From contig JAVTVX010000027.1 in the NCBI GenBank assembly GCA_033439265.1, positions 1,255,001 to 1,319,000 on the forward strand: DNA of 64,000 bases, read 5' to 3'. Made by a program: the position numbers and the translations under genes. Below the pieces are notes generated by a model. It searched no databases and had not been told where the DNA came from. It worked only from the letters and a program-made list of their open reading frames with translations. This DNA comes from Dillenia suffruticosa. Lineage: Eukaryota; Streptophyta; Magnoliopsida; Dilleniales; Dilleniaceae. Positions 37,531-50,640 of the stretch are shown here, piece by piece (positions within the stretch are counted from its first letter, which is position 1; every line of letters begins with the position of its first letter).

Positions 37531-38227
37531 AAAAAAAGGAGCCATGTTATTTTTATTTCATTTTTTTAAGGTCTCTTGTTAGCAAAAGATTTATTAAAAA
37601 ATACAAAATTCAAAATAGGAAAAACAAAATTCTCCCACCTTGCAATGGTTAAATGATTGGTCTAAAACAAAAAATCAAATCCAAACTTCTTTTCAAAAGT
37701 AAAAAATAAAATAAAATAAAATGAAATGAAGGAAGAGAGCTTGCTAAGGGAGAAAGGGACAAAAGAAGGTCCAAAAAGGGACCCACGGTGAAAGGATTCT
37801 ATCAATGGGCCCAACCCAACCCGAACCCAACAAAGCAGCACAAGCAGAAAACCACACGAGTGCGGGATGAGAGTTTCTGATGGGAACTGTGGATGAGAGT
37901 TTAGTTTACCACTACTGCTCAGAAGTCATGCTTAGCCTCATCAGTTTCACTTGGGATATCATCTCGTTGGTCTTTACCCATTTAGAAAGAGAGAGAAGGG
38001 ATGTCGATGTCTGTTCTCACCGAGACTTTAAAGAGGGGAGAGGGTAGAGAGTTAAAGGGTAGATAGAGAAATAGAATATTTTCTTTCAATCGGAATGTTA
38101 CACTTGGTGTGGTGGTGTAGATTCTGGTGCTGTTAGGGAGGCAACAAAATCTTTTGCACACATTTTTGACTTCACCATGCCACATGCCCCTCCTCTTCCC
38201 CCATCTCATTTATATCTGACAACATCT

Positions 38228-38230
<3 letters not shown>

Positions 38231-38272
<42 letters not shown>
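38231..38272. repeat. (CT)n microsatellite
   Basis: About 21 uninterrupted CT units. No gene starts within several kb on either side. Confidence 0.9.
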
Positions 38273-38273
<1 letters not shown>

Positions 38274-41164
38274 AATCAACCCCAAAATACACTGAATTTT
38301 CTTTAATTTTTCGGATTATTATTGTTATTATTTCAAATATTTAATTTATAAAATATACTTCATGTTTTACAAATAATCTAGCACTACCAAAGGAAAATTT
38401 TTATAAAAAGCTGTGAAATCTTTTGGTTATAATTTCGATAGTTCTTATTTTTATTTTTATTTTTTATTTATTTTTTAAAAGAAGTGCTTAAAATAAGAAT
38501 AATGTCATTCATAAATTCTGAGCCTTGTGATTGAGACCACCGGAAAGAGAGAAAGTGAGGAATTACTAAAAATGGGAGAAACGGTAACATTTTGAAATTT
38601 GTAAAAAAATAAAATAAAATTTTCAAAAGAAATGAAATGATTCCATTCAATCAATCCTTGCTGGTGACCCAAGTGGAAACAAAGAAGAGTTAGTTAACAT
38701 TGGGATTTGTGGATTCAAAAAAAATTATAAAAAATAAAATTTCATGAGGGTCCCCCTACGCCTACGGTTCACTTCAAAAAAAAAAAACCAAATTTATTAA
38801 AAAAATAATTATTAATAAATAATAAAAAGACACTCATGGGTAGTGTAGCACAGGCACAATAACCCCCCTGCCCTCTCTCTCTCTCTCTGTACAAAAAAGA
38901 GTGAAAGAGGGAAGACAGAGGCAGGGACAGAAGAGGGTAGTCAACTCAGGAACAAACACAGGGCTCGAGAATGACAGACACACTCGTACGCAATTAATGG
39001 GAATGGGACTCCCACATACACATATACGTACATACATCTCTCTCTCTCTCTCTCTATACCCTACAAACCGCCCGGGCTTTTCTACGTTGCATAGAAAAGA
39101 AAAGATTTAAATTTCCCTTTTTAACCTTTGGGAGGAGAGGAGTATCCACATTCGAATCCCACCGGGCGATTTCTTACTCTCGTATTAATCAAAAGCATTC
39201 GTCATGAATAAATAAATTATATTATATTTATAATTTTTATATCACATTTAATTTTAACCGAATCTAATATTAAGTTTTTAAAAATATTAAAACTGAATTA
39301 ATCCAATTGATTAGATGAAAATCTATGAACTAGTCTAAACAAAATAGAAAAATTTTAAAAAAATGTAAAATAATTTGGGGTTGATTAAAAATGCAGATGT
39401 TGAAGAAAGCTTTGATTATTATATTTCTATTTTTGTAAAAGATAAAAATGAGAAACATAAGCATAACATTAAATCTAATATGACAGAATTTAATTAATTA
39501 TCAAAAAAAGATAATAACAGGATAAGTAAAGTTATGCATTCAATATGTATTGATGGCCAATAGAGGACTACTCTTATGGCGCAAAATTATTGTAAGACTT
39601 GTGGTGGCAGAGCATTTTACCGTAGAATTATGTGATGTCTGAGAGGGATTCTCTCTTTAGGTCCATACCAACCTTTTCCCTCGTTGTTCTTGAGATTGAT
39701 TATGCCAAGCTTGTGGAATCTCTGTCATCCACACGAGCCCCCTTTCATCCCCGATTTCACATTATCCATGAATGCTAAAATCTTATTTGCCAAATCTTAA
39801 CTACTCAGATTTAGTTTGTTCATCGAGAGCAAAAATAGTTGTACAGATATTCTGGTTAAACTAGAATTGTCGATACCTTCAGGGCTCCATGAGTTACTTT
39901 CTTCTCTCAGTGAGATGTATTATTGCTTATTATAAAGTGATATCAATAATATGATTTCTTTTAAAAATTAACGTATTATTCATCGTCTTATAAAAAAAAT
40001 AATTATTATCAGAAGAATAAATATTTAAAAAATTAAGACATTATTTTATAATTAACTCTAATCAATATCTATTAAATCAATCACATGAACTCTCATTGGT
40101 AACATGAATCATGAAGGATAAATATTTCTTAATGTTGTACATCCCCCACATGAATTAACTCACATTCATAGAAAACCAATATAAGTATAATATATATTTA
40201 GGTTGAGAAAATTAAGGTAAGAAAGATGGTATGCATATTTTTTTAAATTTTTTTAATTTTTTAATTTTTTTTTCAATTTAATTAATTGATTCGAATAGAA
40301 AAAAAAATTATACTTTTAATACTTTCTTTAGAAAGTTTAATCAAACCTAGTTGACTCCAGATGGAAAAGACAATGTATGTGGATTATTGTTGTTTGGTAT
40401 GAAGAAGAGAAGAGACCAGAAAAGCAAAGGGATGGGTTGGGGCTGTTTGTTTGGTATGAAGCGAAACCCTTGTTTCTGCAAGCGAATGTTATGCCAGTGA
40501 CAAGAAAGCGAAGCAGATGAGTCTGACTGACCAAAAATAACAATGAATTTTATTAGAAAAACTGTACGGCTTAGAGAGAGAGAGAGAGAGAGAGAGAGCA
40601 TTCTGTCATTTTTGCAGCATCATGCCGGGATTTCAGGCCGGCGGGATCAGCGGCCCATTTAATTCATCTCTGTCGCACACTACACATTTTGGTACCAGTA
40701 AAATGAATTTAAAGATTATCTGATAATTTTTGTTTTTTTTACTTTTTTACTAAATATGTAAAATATAATTATTGCTTATAAAAAAACACTGCATAAATCC
40801 GAATACCTTTGAAAAAACATCAATTCCCCTGCTTTGAATAAAATAAAAAAATGAGTTTAATAATTTGAGATAAACTAAATTATGGAGTTCAATGTAAATG
40901 AAATCTTATACTCTGAACCAAAAAAATTAAATTTGAAATTTAATTAAATTCTTATATATAGAATAATAAAAATAAAATGGGAAATTCATTTTAAATATTT
41001 CTATTTACTTAATTACCCTTAAATTTCCTCTTTTTAGGAGTAATTAAGATAAAATTGTTATTTAAAAGTAAAATTAGGTTGACCCATTAACTAGAATTTA
41101 TCTATAAAATTTACTATTTTTTTAGCTAATTAGAAATGTATTGATTGTGCGGTATTGAACATGA

Positions 41165-41356
41165 ACTCTACACTTCTTTTTTTTTTTTTTTTTATCTTAG
41201 TTTGTCCATCACCCAATATCTAAAATTTTGTCCCGACTAATTTAAATTGACAGCTGTAGGGCCCATCAGGGAGAGTTGAGTTCCCAACCTGATTAAAACG
41301 ACGAAAATACTCATCCTATTTATACCAACAAATATTGATACTCTACACTTCTTTTT
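41165..41356 (-). mobile_element. SINE-like element with 17-bp target-site duplication
   Basis: The direct repeat ACTCTACACTTCTTTTT is at 41165-41181 and 41340-41356. The minus-strand insert ends in a poly(A) tail. It carries AAATTAGTCGGGACAAAA and GATATTGGGTGATGG, matching the 3' half of the family, and a B-box-like GGTTGGGAACTC. Part of the left repeat lies within the T-run, so its exact end there is uncertain. Confidence 0.65.
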
Positions 41357-41929
41357 CACATTTCTAATGATAAATTTTAATTCTAAGAAAACGTAGAATT
41401 CATTTGGATTCGTTTAATAAATATTTAGGTAGAACATTTGAAGCAAGGAAATTAGATCAACCTCCTCTTGTGATTAAATATTAAAATTTTTTAATCAAAA
41501 TCTCAAATTTAAATTTTAAAAATAAAAAAATAGATTTTAATCTAGTAATTGAATACTTAAATTTCTTAACCAACTTAAAAATAGAAAAACAGGTTTGAGA
41601 GAGTTAATTCTCAAAATTATTTTTTATAGTTGTTCGAATCGAATTAATTTAATTTTTTAATACAGTAGTCGATTAAAAAAAAAAAAAAGGTCACGAGAAG
41701 ACGTTGATGGGCCTTTCGACTGTAGAGAGTCAACTCCTGAGGGTTTTTGGGTAGGGGGAGTGTACCTCATTTAATGGAACCAAGAGAAAAAAATATGGTC
41801 CCCAAACTCACATTGTATTTTTCAACTATTCTATTTTTGGCTCTTGCAATGTATTTTTCATAAGATTTCTTTTGATTTTTAATTTTTGTAAAAAAAGTTC
41901 TACGATTCTTGTTAATACTGTGGGAAGAA

Positions 41930-42265
41930 GCCTTAGAATTGTAATTGGCATTAATTTTATCAATTATTTTTTTTAATTAAAAAGATTAAAAAAATTAGAT
42001 AGCTAGGATTTATCTTCATCACCATTTCGTGAGTATTGATACGCAAAAAATAATAAATAAACTATTTATTCAATATTTACCCGAAATCCCTATTTATAGT
42101 TTATTTTGAAAATTTCCCTAAAATTATAAATAGCACTAATTTTATCGATCAGAATTTTATATTTAAAACAATTAAAAAGAAAAAAAATCAAATATTTAAG
42201 ATTTATTTTGACTAATTTTCCTTGAATATTGATATACGAAAAAATAATATAATAATTTTTTTATT
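41930..42265. repeat. Two-unit degenerate tandem duplication
   Basis: Unit 1 (about 41930-42060) and unit 2 (about 42115-42265) share CTAATTTTATC-type, AATTAAAAAGA, GGATTTAT/AGATTTAT and TATTGATACGCAAAAAATAA-type blocks in the same order, about 185-190 bp apart. Confidence 0.5.
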
Positions 42266-43666
42266 GAACTATTCATTTTCCTCTCTGAAAAATCTGCTTT
42301 CATAGAAATGGATAAATTCAGAAAGGAAATATGCGTGCATATTACATAAATTCTAACCTTATTCTGGGTGCCCTAATTTAATGACTTAATAAAAAGGAGA
42401 TAATTCAAAGACACACGAGAACTATGTCTTTTAAAACTATATTATAAAACTCTTTCTAGTTGAAAATGTCAAAAATAAAAAATAAAAAATAAAAATAATT
42501 TTAATCATATAAAACTAGTTATTATAATTTTTATTTTAACTTCATCATAGTTGGTCTCAAATTTAAATAAAGGAGGAACGGTGTGTTATAGAGTCAGTCA
42601 GTCGACATAAAATTAAGATAAAAATTTATATATAAATTATTTATAATATTATTGTTGGAGTAATAAATTTGATTTACTTGATATTTGACTTTATATTACA
42701 TAATATTATTCAAGTTAATGTTAATATACACAAATTAATTCAATTATAATCTTTTTTTTTAGTTGGCTCATTATATTTCAAAATGGATTTTATTAAAATC
42801 AAGAATAAAATTTGTAAAAAAAAAAAAGAAAGAAAAATACCCACCCCTTGTTTTTGTGGTGCATCAGCTAATTTGAATGAACAAAACATTTAAAAATATC
42901 TTATTACCACAATAACTACAAATTTAATCGGATTTGAAAAAAGAAAAAAAAAAAAAAAAGAAAATCAGTAATAAAGGAGGATGAAAAAAAAAAGCCGGGT
43001 TTCCCGGTGTGAGAGGGAAAAACAAAGCAGAATGATTAACACGCGGTAAAATAATAGCCGTTGGATGAGCATTTCAATGGTTGCCATCCATTTGATCTCC
43101 TGGATACGAAGAACTGCGAACGCGGGGAGAGAGAGAAACAGAGAGAGAAGCGAAAGAAAGTTTTGGTTTTCTTAGTGGGTTTTATGGGATTCTTCCAAAC
43201 TTCTAGAAAAGACACAAGAATACACCGGTTCACTGAGTTTTCTTGAAACCTCAATCCGATCACAAGCCCGAGAGCTGACCTAAAGAAGCCCACAAGAGAG
43301 AGACAAAAGAAGAAAAAAAAAAGGTATGAGAGAGAGATAAAGAATCGCATTTCAATTGTGGGTGTTGTGTTGTTGCAGGGTTCAGAGTGAGAGAGAGAGA
43401 AAGAGAGTAAGAGATAGAAAGCAATGGCGGCGTTGCAGAGCTGGTGTAAATTCGGTGTCTTCATTTAAATGCTTTCCAAACATTGGAATGGAATTTAAAA
43501 ACAAATTCTCGATTCTCGCTTCCCCCGATCCCTTCCAATCCTACGTGTCCCAATTTTATTTATTTTTTAAAACTGCTCCAAAAATGAGCAAAATTCAGGT
43601 TAATTAGCTTCTAAATTCCCTTTTCCAAAAAAAAAAAGAAAATTAAATTAAAAAAATTATACCCAC

Positions 43667-43669
<3 letters not shown>

Positions 43670-43696
<27 letters not shown>
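43670..43696. repeat. (GA)n tract in the STY leader
   Basis: The tract is 27 nt of GA about 90 bp upstream of the STY ATG, with further GA clusters at 43122-43150 and 43386-43420. GAGA tracts can bind BPC proteins in plants; that link is inference here. Confidence 0.8.
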
Positions 43697-43701
<5 letters not shown>

Positions 43702-43785
43702 AGAGAAAGGGGAGGGGGCCAAATCTGCTATGGATTTAATCTTGAAATTCAGAAAATACTTCTACAAAGTTCTCTTGGTAGAAAA

Positions 43786-45173
43786 ATGTCTGGTTTTTTC
43801 TCACTAGGTAGTGGCAGCGGTGGTGGTGGTGGTGGCGGCGGCAGTAGGGGTAGGGTTACAATTACAAGCACAAATCCAGCACAAGCACATCAACCCCAGC
43901 AATCTCAAGTGAGTGGACTCTCGCCGGAGGCTTGGCTTTGGTACAGAAACGAGGCCGAGATCTCGTTATGGCACCACCACCAGCAACAACAACTTCAGCA
44001 GCAAGAATATTTCCAACGACTCACAACTAGCAGCTCATCATCTCATCAAGAACCTGCGCCGGCAACAGCATATGCCGCCACCAACGTCCCAGATGAAGCC
44101 ACCGCATCAAGATCAACGGCAATAATGATGCGAGGTGGAGGAGGAGGAGGAGGAAGCAGTAGTGGTGGTGGAATTAGTTGTCAAGATTGTGGAAATCAGG
44201 CAAAAAAGGATTGCAGTTATATGAGGTGCAGAACTTGTTGTAAGAGCCGAGGGTTTGATTGTGCAACTCACTTGAAAAGCACGTGGGTTCCTGCTTCCAA
44301 ACGACGCGAAAGGCAGCACAAATTACTAGCTCTTCATCAACAACAGCAGCAGCAGCAGCAACAACAGTTGCAGCTCCAAATTTCTCACCCTAAAAGACAG
44401 AGAGAAATTAACCCCTCCACCACCAGTCCAGGTACTTACTCTCAACTACCCCATCACACCCAACTGATGATTTGATCTATCAGTCACCGCAGACACGACA
44501 TATGATAAAAAGAGACAAGAGAGAGAGAGAGAGCAATATCAATTGCGTGTCTGAAATCGACTTCCGTTCAGCTTTTTCTTCAAAACTCTTTTCTCTTTTA
44601 CTGTTTTCTAGTAACCCTGACGATTATATTAGATTGACAGACTGATAGAGAGAGAGAGACAGACAGAAAGACAGACAGAGTCGAAAGAGAGATGGGTGTC
44701 ATCTATTTTTCTTTTTACATGTATCTATGTGTATTCCAGTAAACACCCATAAATTATTTTATCTTTCTTTCTGTGGGTTAGGTTTAGCTGTGGCAGATTT
44801 TCCACCGCAAGTGAATCAACCGGCGGTTTTCCGATGCGTAAGAGTGAGTTCCATGGATGATGATGCGGAGGAATATGCATATCAGACGGCTGTGAGCATA
44901 AAAGGGCATATTTTCAAAGGAATTTTATACGATCAAGGCTTGGCCGAGCCGCATTACGTGCTTGGTGATGAGAGCTCATCCGGTGGCGGCGGCGACGGTG
45001 CTGGTAGTAGTGCTGGTGGTGGTGGTGGCGGTGGTGGTGGTGGTGTTGCAACAGCAGCAGGCTCATCATCTTCGGCCGCGACATTTATTGATCCTTCTTC
45101 TTCTGCATACACTGCAGCTCCTCTTAGTGCTTTCATGGCCGGTACGCAGTTTTTCCCTCCTCCCAGATCTTAA
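43786..45173 (+). CDS. STY1: SHI/STYLISH zinc-finger transcription factor
   Basis: The family activates auxin-biosynthesis genes (YUCCA) and shapes style, stamen and lateral root development in the nucleus. Two exons, 43786-44431 and 44782-45173, join in phase to give 345 residues. The N-terminus [10 protein letters not shown] matches the SHI/STY start. The RING-like finger is CX2CX7CX4CX2C2X6C: C132, C135, C143, C148, C151, C152 and C159. The basic ASKRRERQ segment follows. Exon 2 encodes the second family domain ([19 protein letters not shown]), with IKGH at 255-258 where most members have IGGH or ISGH, then [10 protein letters not shown]. Low-complexity runs are Gly-rich (11-19 and 117-129), Gln-rich (66-73 and in the middle), and a C-terminal Gly/Ser/Ala region. 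The intron between the two domains is in the family-typical place. STY1 is chosen over other SRS genes because of its neighbours PMT27 and NERD1. Confidence 0.92.
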
Positions 45174-46983
45174 ATTTTTGCCAACATCAATTGTATCCTT
45201 AAATTCTTCCTTACCAAGAACGTTGTCATTGTTGATGATTATTAGCCCATGAAGATTGAGAGAGATACAGAGAGAGAGAGAGAGAATATCTAATAGTTGC
45301 GTAAATTAGGAGATCGCTGGTGAGAGAAAAAAAAGAGCGAGGAAATGCTGGAAGGATTTTTTCTCTCTTTTTTTTTGGGTAACAGATTTCGATGCACTTG
45401 TTGATTATTATTATTCTTCTTCTTCTTCTTCTTCTTCCTCCTTGATTTCAAAGCTTGCTTGTTCCGTACAACATGGGCATGTTGGTAGGTTTTGTGTAAT
45501 GTGTATATTGTATGTGGGTGTCTACTTGTATGTTTTGATTTTTGTGTCTAGCTCTATTTGATTATTCTTTAAGGATATGAATCAATATCGTTTCTGTGTT
45601 TTTCTCATATATTATTATTTTGCACCGTCATTTTTTAAAATAATTGAATATTGTATTTTAATACAACATAAAAGTGTAAAATTTTTATAATTTTCTTCCT
45701 AAATATATAATCTTTTGTGAACCACTGTATTCATGCGTGCTTGCAATAGATATTTAATTATATTTTTTTTGGATTCAAAGGAGAAGAAAATTTGGTTTGT
45801 TTAATGGCTTGGATTATGATCTATATGTATTCCGAAACTCCTTTTTGGTTTCTGTGGGGGAAGCCCACTCATGAAATATGAGGCATAAGTTCAAACAGCT
45901 CCAGAAGATAGAATGCCTCGCCTCTTTTTTTTTTTTTTTTTTCTTCTTTTGATAATTTGTGCTAGATTGTCTTTGTGTATGTGTGTATGTGTGTATGTGT
46001 GTAATTATATATATAATATGCTAACAGTATTTTGCATCAATATGTGAAAGAGACATGCATAGATGTGACTTATCCTTCCATTATTCATTGGAGAGCAGAA
46101 AATGTTATTTTGTCACCCATTTTTGGTTGATGAACCCTGCATGAAATGTTATATAAAAGAGGGATTCAATTATTAATTTTTCACACTTTTGGTGTTCCTT
46201 TTATGGACTTGTTATTACTGTGATTCTAAATATATTACTTATAGAAGAAACCATAATGTTGACATTTTCTGATGTTTAAAATACCAATGATGTATAGCAA
46301 TACATGCATTAATGTAATATTTTATCATTTTTTTAATAAGAGAGATTCGGACTCGAAATCTTTAAAGGAAAGAAGATGATATGAGTTGAGATATCACCTA
46401 TTGGCATATTAGTTGACAAGCATTTTTCTCATCATAATTTTAATTTTCTTGAAACAGTAGGGAAATTGATATTTGAATTTTTTTTTGGGACAACTTTTAT
46501 GATTTGACATCATAAAAGATAAATCTTAAAACATTTTCCCTTTTTTGTCATGAAATTTTCCTGATCTTTTCATTTGGTCACCATTAAACAATGTAGATAA
46601 AAGCTATGTTTACAGATTTCAATTTTTGTTGGTGCCTAGAAAGCATCCGCTCCTTGTCCAGAAATGAGAGACAGTCTAATAATTTTTTACTTCTTATGAA
46701 ATATCGTATATTGCATCTGCATGTGCTTGTTGCATAGGGAAGTTGGGTGCCTACAATTATATTATTTCGTAAAATGAAAATGTTTTTTTTTTTTTGGGGG
46801 GGGGTATATAAGCATCTTCGACTTTCCTTCCTAGGTATATAGTTTAATGTTGGAATGGTTAAGGTTTTCTTTATTACGTATTACGATTATATGCCCACAC
46901 AGCTTCATTGGGCAACCATGACCTATTTTGTCTGACAGCTTCTGTTAAACATGGCCTTTTATGGAAGACACTAGATAAGGTTA

Positions 46984-46987
<4 letters not shown>

Positions 46988-47018
<31 letters not shown>
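46988..47018. repeat. (AT)n microsatellite
   Basis: About fifteen TA units, uninterrupted. Confidence 0.9.
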
Positions 47019-47025
<7 letters not shown>

Positions 47026-48986
47026 AGCCAAGGTCATTGATAATTTCATATGTCAAGCAAGCATCAGCGTATTATGATAATCTTTTTTTTTGGGGGGTGG
47101 GGGTTCACTGGTAACAAGATCTGTCATAACCTTCACCATTTGTGAGGTTAAGAAACCCCCCGGGTCATTGATTTTCTTAAACAAGATCTGTCATGGGTAG
47201 AATTCATAGAGTACACATTTGGTAAATTCTTGCCGGTCCACTGCCATCTTAGAGCAGAAATAGACATTTTTGAACTGTTTTGTGCCTTTTCTTTTAGATG
47301 CACTTAGATGGCTGACACTGTGATGCTAAAGAAGACAGATCGACATGGGTATGCACATTTTAATTTCGTATTGCATCTTGATTATTCACATTTTCTGAAA
47401 AACATATAATCCTAATTTGGCGGTCTCAGTATTAATCCTACGTTGTACCTTAAAATGCTCCATAGAGAAAACTAGATAATAGAACACTAAAACATGTAAA
47501 AGCCTCCTAGTACAGATGAAAACACAATTCCTGTTAGTACTATAACTCTGTGTGTGAGATGATGAGCATGTTGTGATGCAAACTTGTATAATCCTTTGCT
47601 AATGTTATTTAATTTGAACTTATGAACATTTGGGTTTTCATTCTTGTGGATTGGTTAGCAATTTGAGATATTCATTTATGTTTTCATTGTCATTCTCGTC
47701 TAATTTGTTCCCACTGACGAAGGGATTTGTTGATCTTTCTGAACTTTTTTCGCTGTGTGTGGTTTTGTGGGGGGGGGGGGGGGGTGAGATTTTTGTGCTT
47801 TAATGCTATGCTTTGCAGGTTTAAATCCTCTTAGTTCTTTCTTCTATTGATAAATTTTGGAACTCTTTCCAAACATTCTGAAACAAATGCTCAAAATTTT
47901 TTGTCTAGACCTGTGATGTGCTTCACCAACCCCAGATGCATTTAGCTGATTTAGTTTGTATGGTGCTACTCTTCATGAATGACATCAGTCTTGAGCAGAT
48001 AAAAATTGGATAAAATCCAACTCCATAATTTTGCATGCAAAATTTTAATTATGTTAAAAATGGAAATAATCCTTATCATGAGATCACTTAGAAAATATTC
48101 TTGGTTTTTCTGGTTTGCCCAGCTGCGTCAGTGTAATGTGAGAGTTCAAATTCTCTTGACAGAAAATATTTTTGAAGTAATGCTGACATGACCGATCAGA
48201 TCTTCACTATTGAAAACTATATTTAAGTAATCCAAAAATGATGAGTTAATTAAGTTTTTAATTCCAAAACTAGGTTTTTGCCAAAATTTCTTCCTGTCTT
48301 GAATTGAAACACCAGTCATGGAATATTTTATAACAGATGTGAATCCTAGATAACAGTATTTTATAAAGAGTTTATCCTACTTCGAGGTGTTTTACATAGT
48401 CTTCCATTCATATGATGAAGCAGGCGAATTCTAGATATAATGTCTAAGATCCATGTCAACACTCCAACTTTGTAAAAATTAAAGGATAGGATTCCATGGC
48501 ATCATTTTTATGTATTAACTGTCTTCATTTGTCAGAGCAAGAGAGAGACAATTTAAGCAAAAGGTTCTCTCTTTATCATTAAATATACTCACAAAATCCT
48601 AATATGGTCTTTCTCTCTCTCTCTCTCTTATGAAAACCCTAATCTAGAGGTTCCTTTTGTATAAACCCTAAAAATGCCTACACTAGAGACCTGAGCCTTT
48701 ACAGGCTCATTTTATAGGTATTTTCATAAGAAAAATGTTCCTGGCTATGTGATCCATACTAATTACAAAAGGCAATAATGAGAGTGGTGTAGAAATTATT
48801 CACCTCAATCATTAGTCCAAAGTGCCCCAACACCAACATCTGCACCTTCTCAGTAACAGCAACCGCCACCCGCTCCAAGGCACTCCTCATGTTTCATGGT
48901 AAACAGCTGCATTTCAGAGGATATGACTGTTGTCAACCCCTTATGTTTGCTCATTGTTCTCAGATATGAAAAGCATGACCTGTTTT

Positions 48987-49024
<38 letters not shown>

Positions 49025-49698
49025 AAGAGAGAGAAGGCATATTCAAGTAGTCTAGGGAGAGAGTGGTGTTATGCTTAGGAAGTAGGGAGAGAGAGTAAAA
49101 GATAGGGATGGTGTTATGTCTGTTAGGTTTGAGGTTTGAGGCCACACTGTGTATAGGAATCTAAAGCAACAGCAAGCACTATGTGATCGGTCAAGGATGT
49201 AGGCGTCAATTTTTTTGCCTCACATGTCTCTCTTCAATTAGTGGTCCCTTTGCTCCCTTCCCCTCTCACCAATGCCCTGACTAGAGGCCCTCTTTGGTGC
49301 AAATTCTATCTTCTTTTTGGAAGAAAATTTTTCTTTCTTAATTCTTTTTCCATAATTTGCAGCCCCCCCTCCCTCTCCAGTTTTATTCATCGGTATCACT
49401 ACACCCTAGAATACTATGGTTAAGGTGTACATGCGTAATGGCTCATAGATCACGTGCACACAGATACGACATTAGATGTTTGTTACTCATGCGAGAGGTT
49501 ACTTGTGATGATGTTTGAGTTGTTATCATTCTGCCATATCTATTTGACTAATAAGGAAAAGGTATACTACATGTACATGTAGTGTATAAGGGGATACTTG
49601 TTCTACCATGTTATCTGAGAAATATATAATAGTGATCCCAATAACATACTTAGAAAATTAAAAAAATATATATATTAATAAATGAACTGGAAGCATAC

Positions 49699-50058
49699 TA
49701 AGTGTCTGTTTGGTAGGGTTTTTTTTAATTTCTCTTCTCCTTATAAGAAGAAATCCTGTCAAATGGAAATTTTTAAAAGTTCTTAAAAAAAAAAGCTTTT
49801 TTTTTTTATGAAAGAAAATTTTAAAAAGTAGCTTTTAAGAAAAAGCTCTTGAGATGAGCTTTTTTTTCTCTTTTTTAATATTTCAGTTTTTTTGAAAATT
49901 TATATTTTTTATTCTATTTATATTCTCACATAATTGTTTTTATTCTATTAATATCTTCATTTAAATGATATAAAATTATAAATATATCTATTAATTTTTA
50001 ACTTTTAATTTTACTTTAAAAGTAAAAAAATAAAAAAGAAATTAATCAAGCACTAACT
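49699..50058. mobile_element. MITE-like AT-rich element
   Basis: The left end TAAGTGTCTGTTTGGTAGG and the right end AATCAAGCACTAACTTA are imperfect inverted repeats. Internal GCTTTTTTT/AAAAAGC arms can fold back. The interior order of AT-rich blocks parallels the element at 7641-8104, suggesting one family. Confidence 0.45.
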
Positions 50059-50452
50059 TATTCAATTCAACTAACAAAAATTTTCTAAAAATTCTGAGTT
50101 CAAATTTGGCCCGCTTGTCTTTATTTAGGGGGAAAAAATATAACCGAGGTATAATATTAAATACTTGAGGTGATCGAGGAAACAATTGTCAAGTGGATAA
50201 ATATTAAATACTTGAGAAATTTTAAAATAGACTTCAAGATGTGAGTAGAACAGCGGGGCTCACTCAAAATATAGCACCAAACAAACGAGTCAAGTCATTC
50301 TGGAACAATTCAAAGGGTAGAATTTTTATTTTTATCTTTTTTTTTATTCGATTTAATTTGATTATATCTTTTTATAAAAAAAAAATGACACCAAACAAAC
50401 AAGAGGTTACATCTAGAATTCTTTACGATCGATACTATTACATTTAAAGAGA

Positions 50453-50640
50453 AAGTTTTATAGAATCATAATTAGACCTACATTATTATATGAAAAAACT
50501 AGAAGAGATAAAATTAAAAATAAAAAAAATTTGTAACAAATTGAGAGTTAGTTTAATTATAGATAAAATGTGAGAGTATCGTTTGAGGTGTTTCGAAATG
50601 TGTAAAGAAGACTCAAAAATAGACAGGTTCAGAGAATCGA
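50453..50640 (+). pseudogene. LINE tail remnant with internal deletion
   Basis: The frame at 50453 reads KFYRIIIRPTLLYE (the conserved KxYRxxIRPxLLYG block of plant LINE-type polyproteins), then KTRRDKIKNKKNL, then stops. Shifted frames continue with EYRLRCFEMC. The segment normally between LLYG and the RRDKI block is missing. It shares RRDKIKNKK with the remnant at 17980-18160. Confidence 0.6.

Larger units (their letters stand above)
31330..43785. other. 12 kb gene desert
   Basis: The first 100 bases are the PMT leader. The rest is AT-rich with (CT)n tracts (31840-31870, 33107-33137, 38231-38272), a (TCG)n tract (36331-36386), a C14 run near 31547, a G15 run near 34830, SINE-like copies, two poly(A) micro-insertions, a short hairpin (33342-33387) and a tandem duplication (41930-42265). 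Open frames are short and reflect repeats. From about 43050 the sequence is probably promoter or leader of the STY gene. Confidence 0.45.

Noticed and set aside
43036-43607. Open frames ahead of the STY gene
   Set aside because: They overlap GA-rich leader sequence on both strands, have no recognisable domain, and are probably 5' UTR and promoter.
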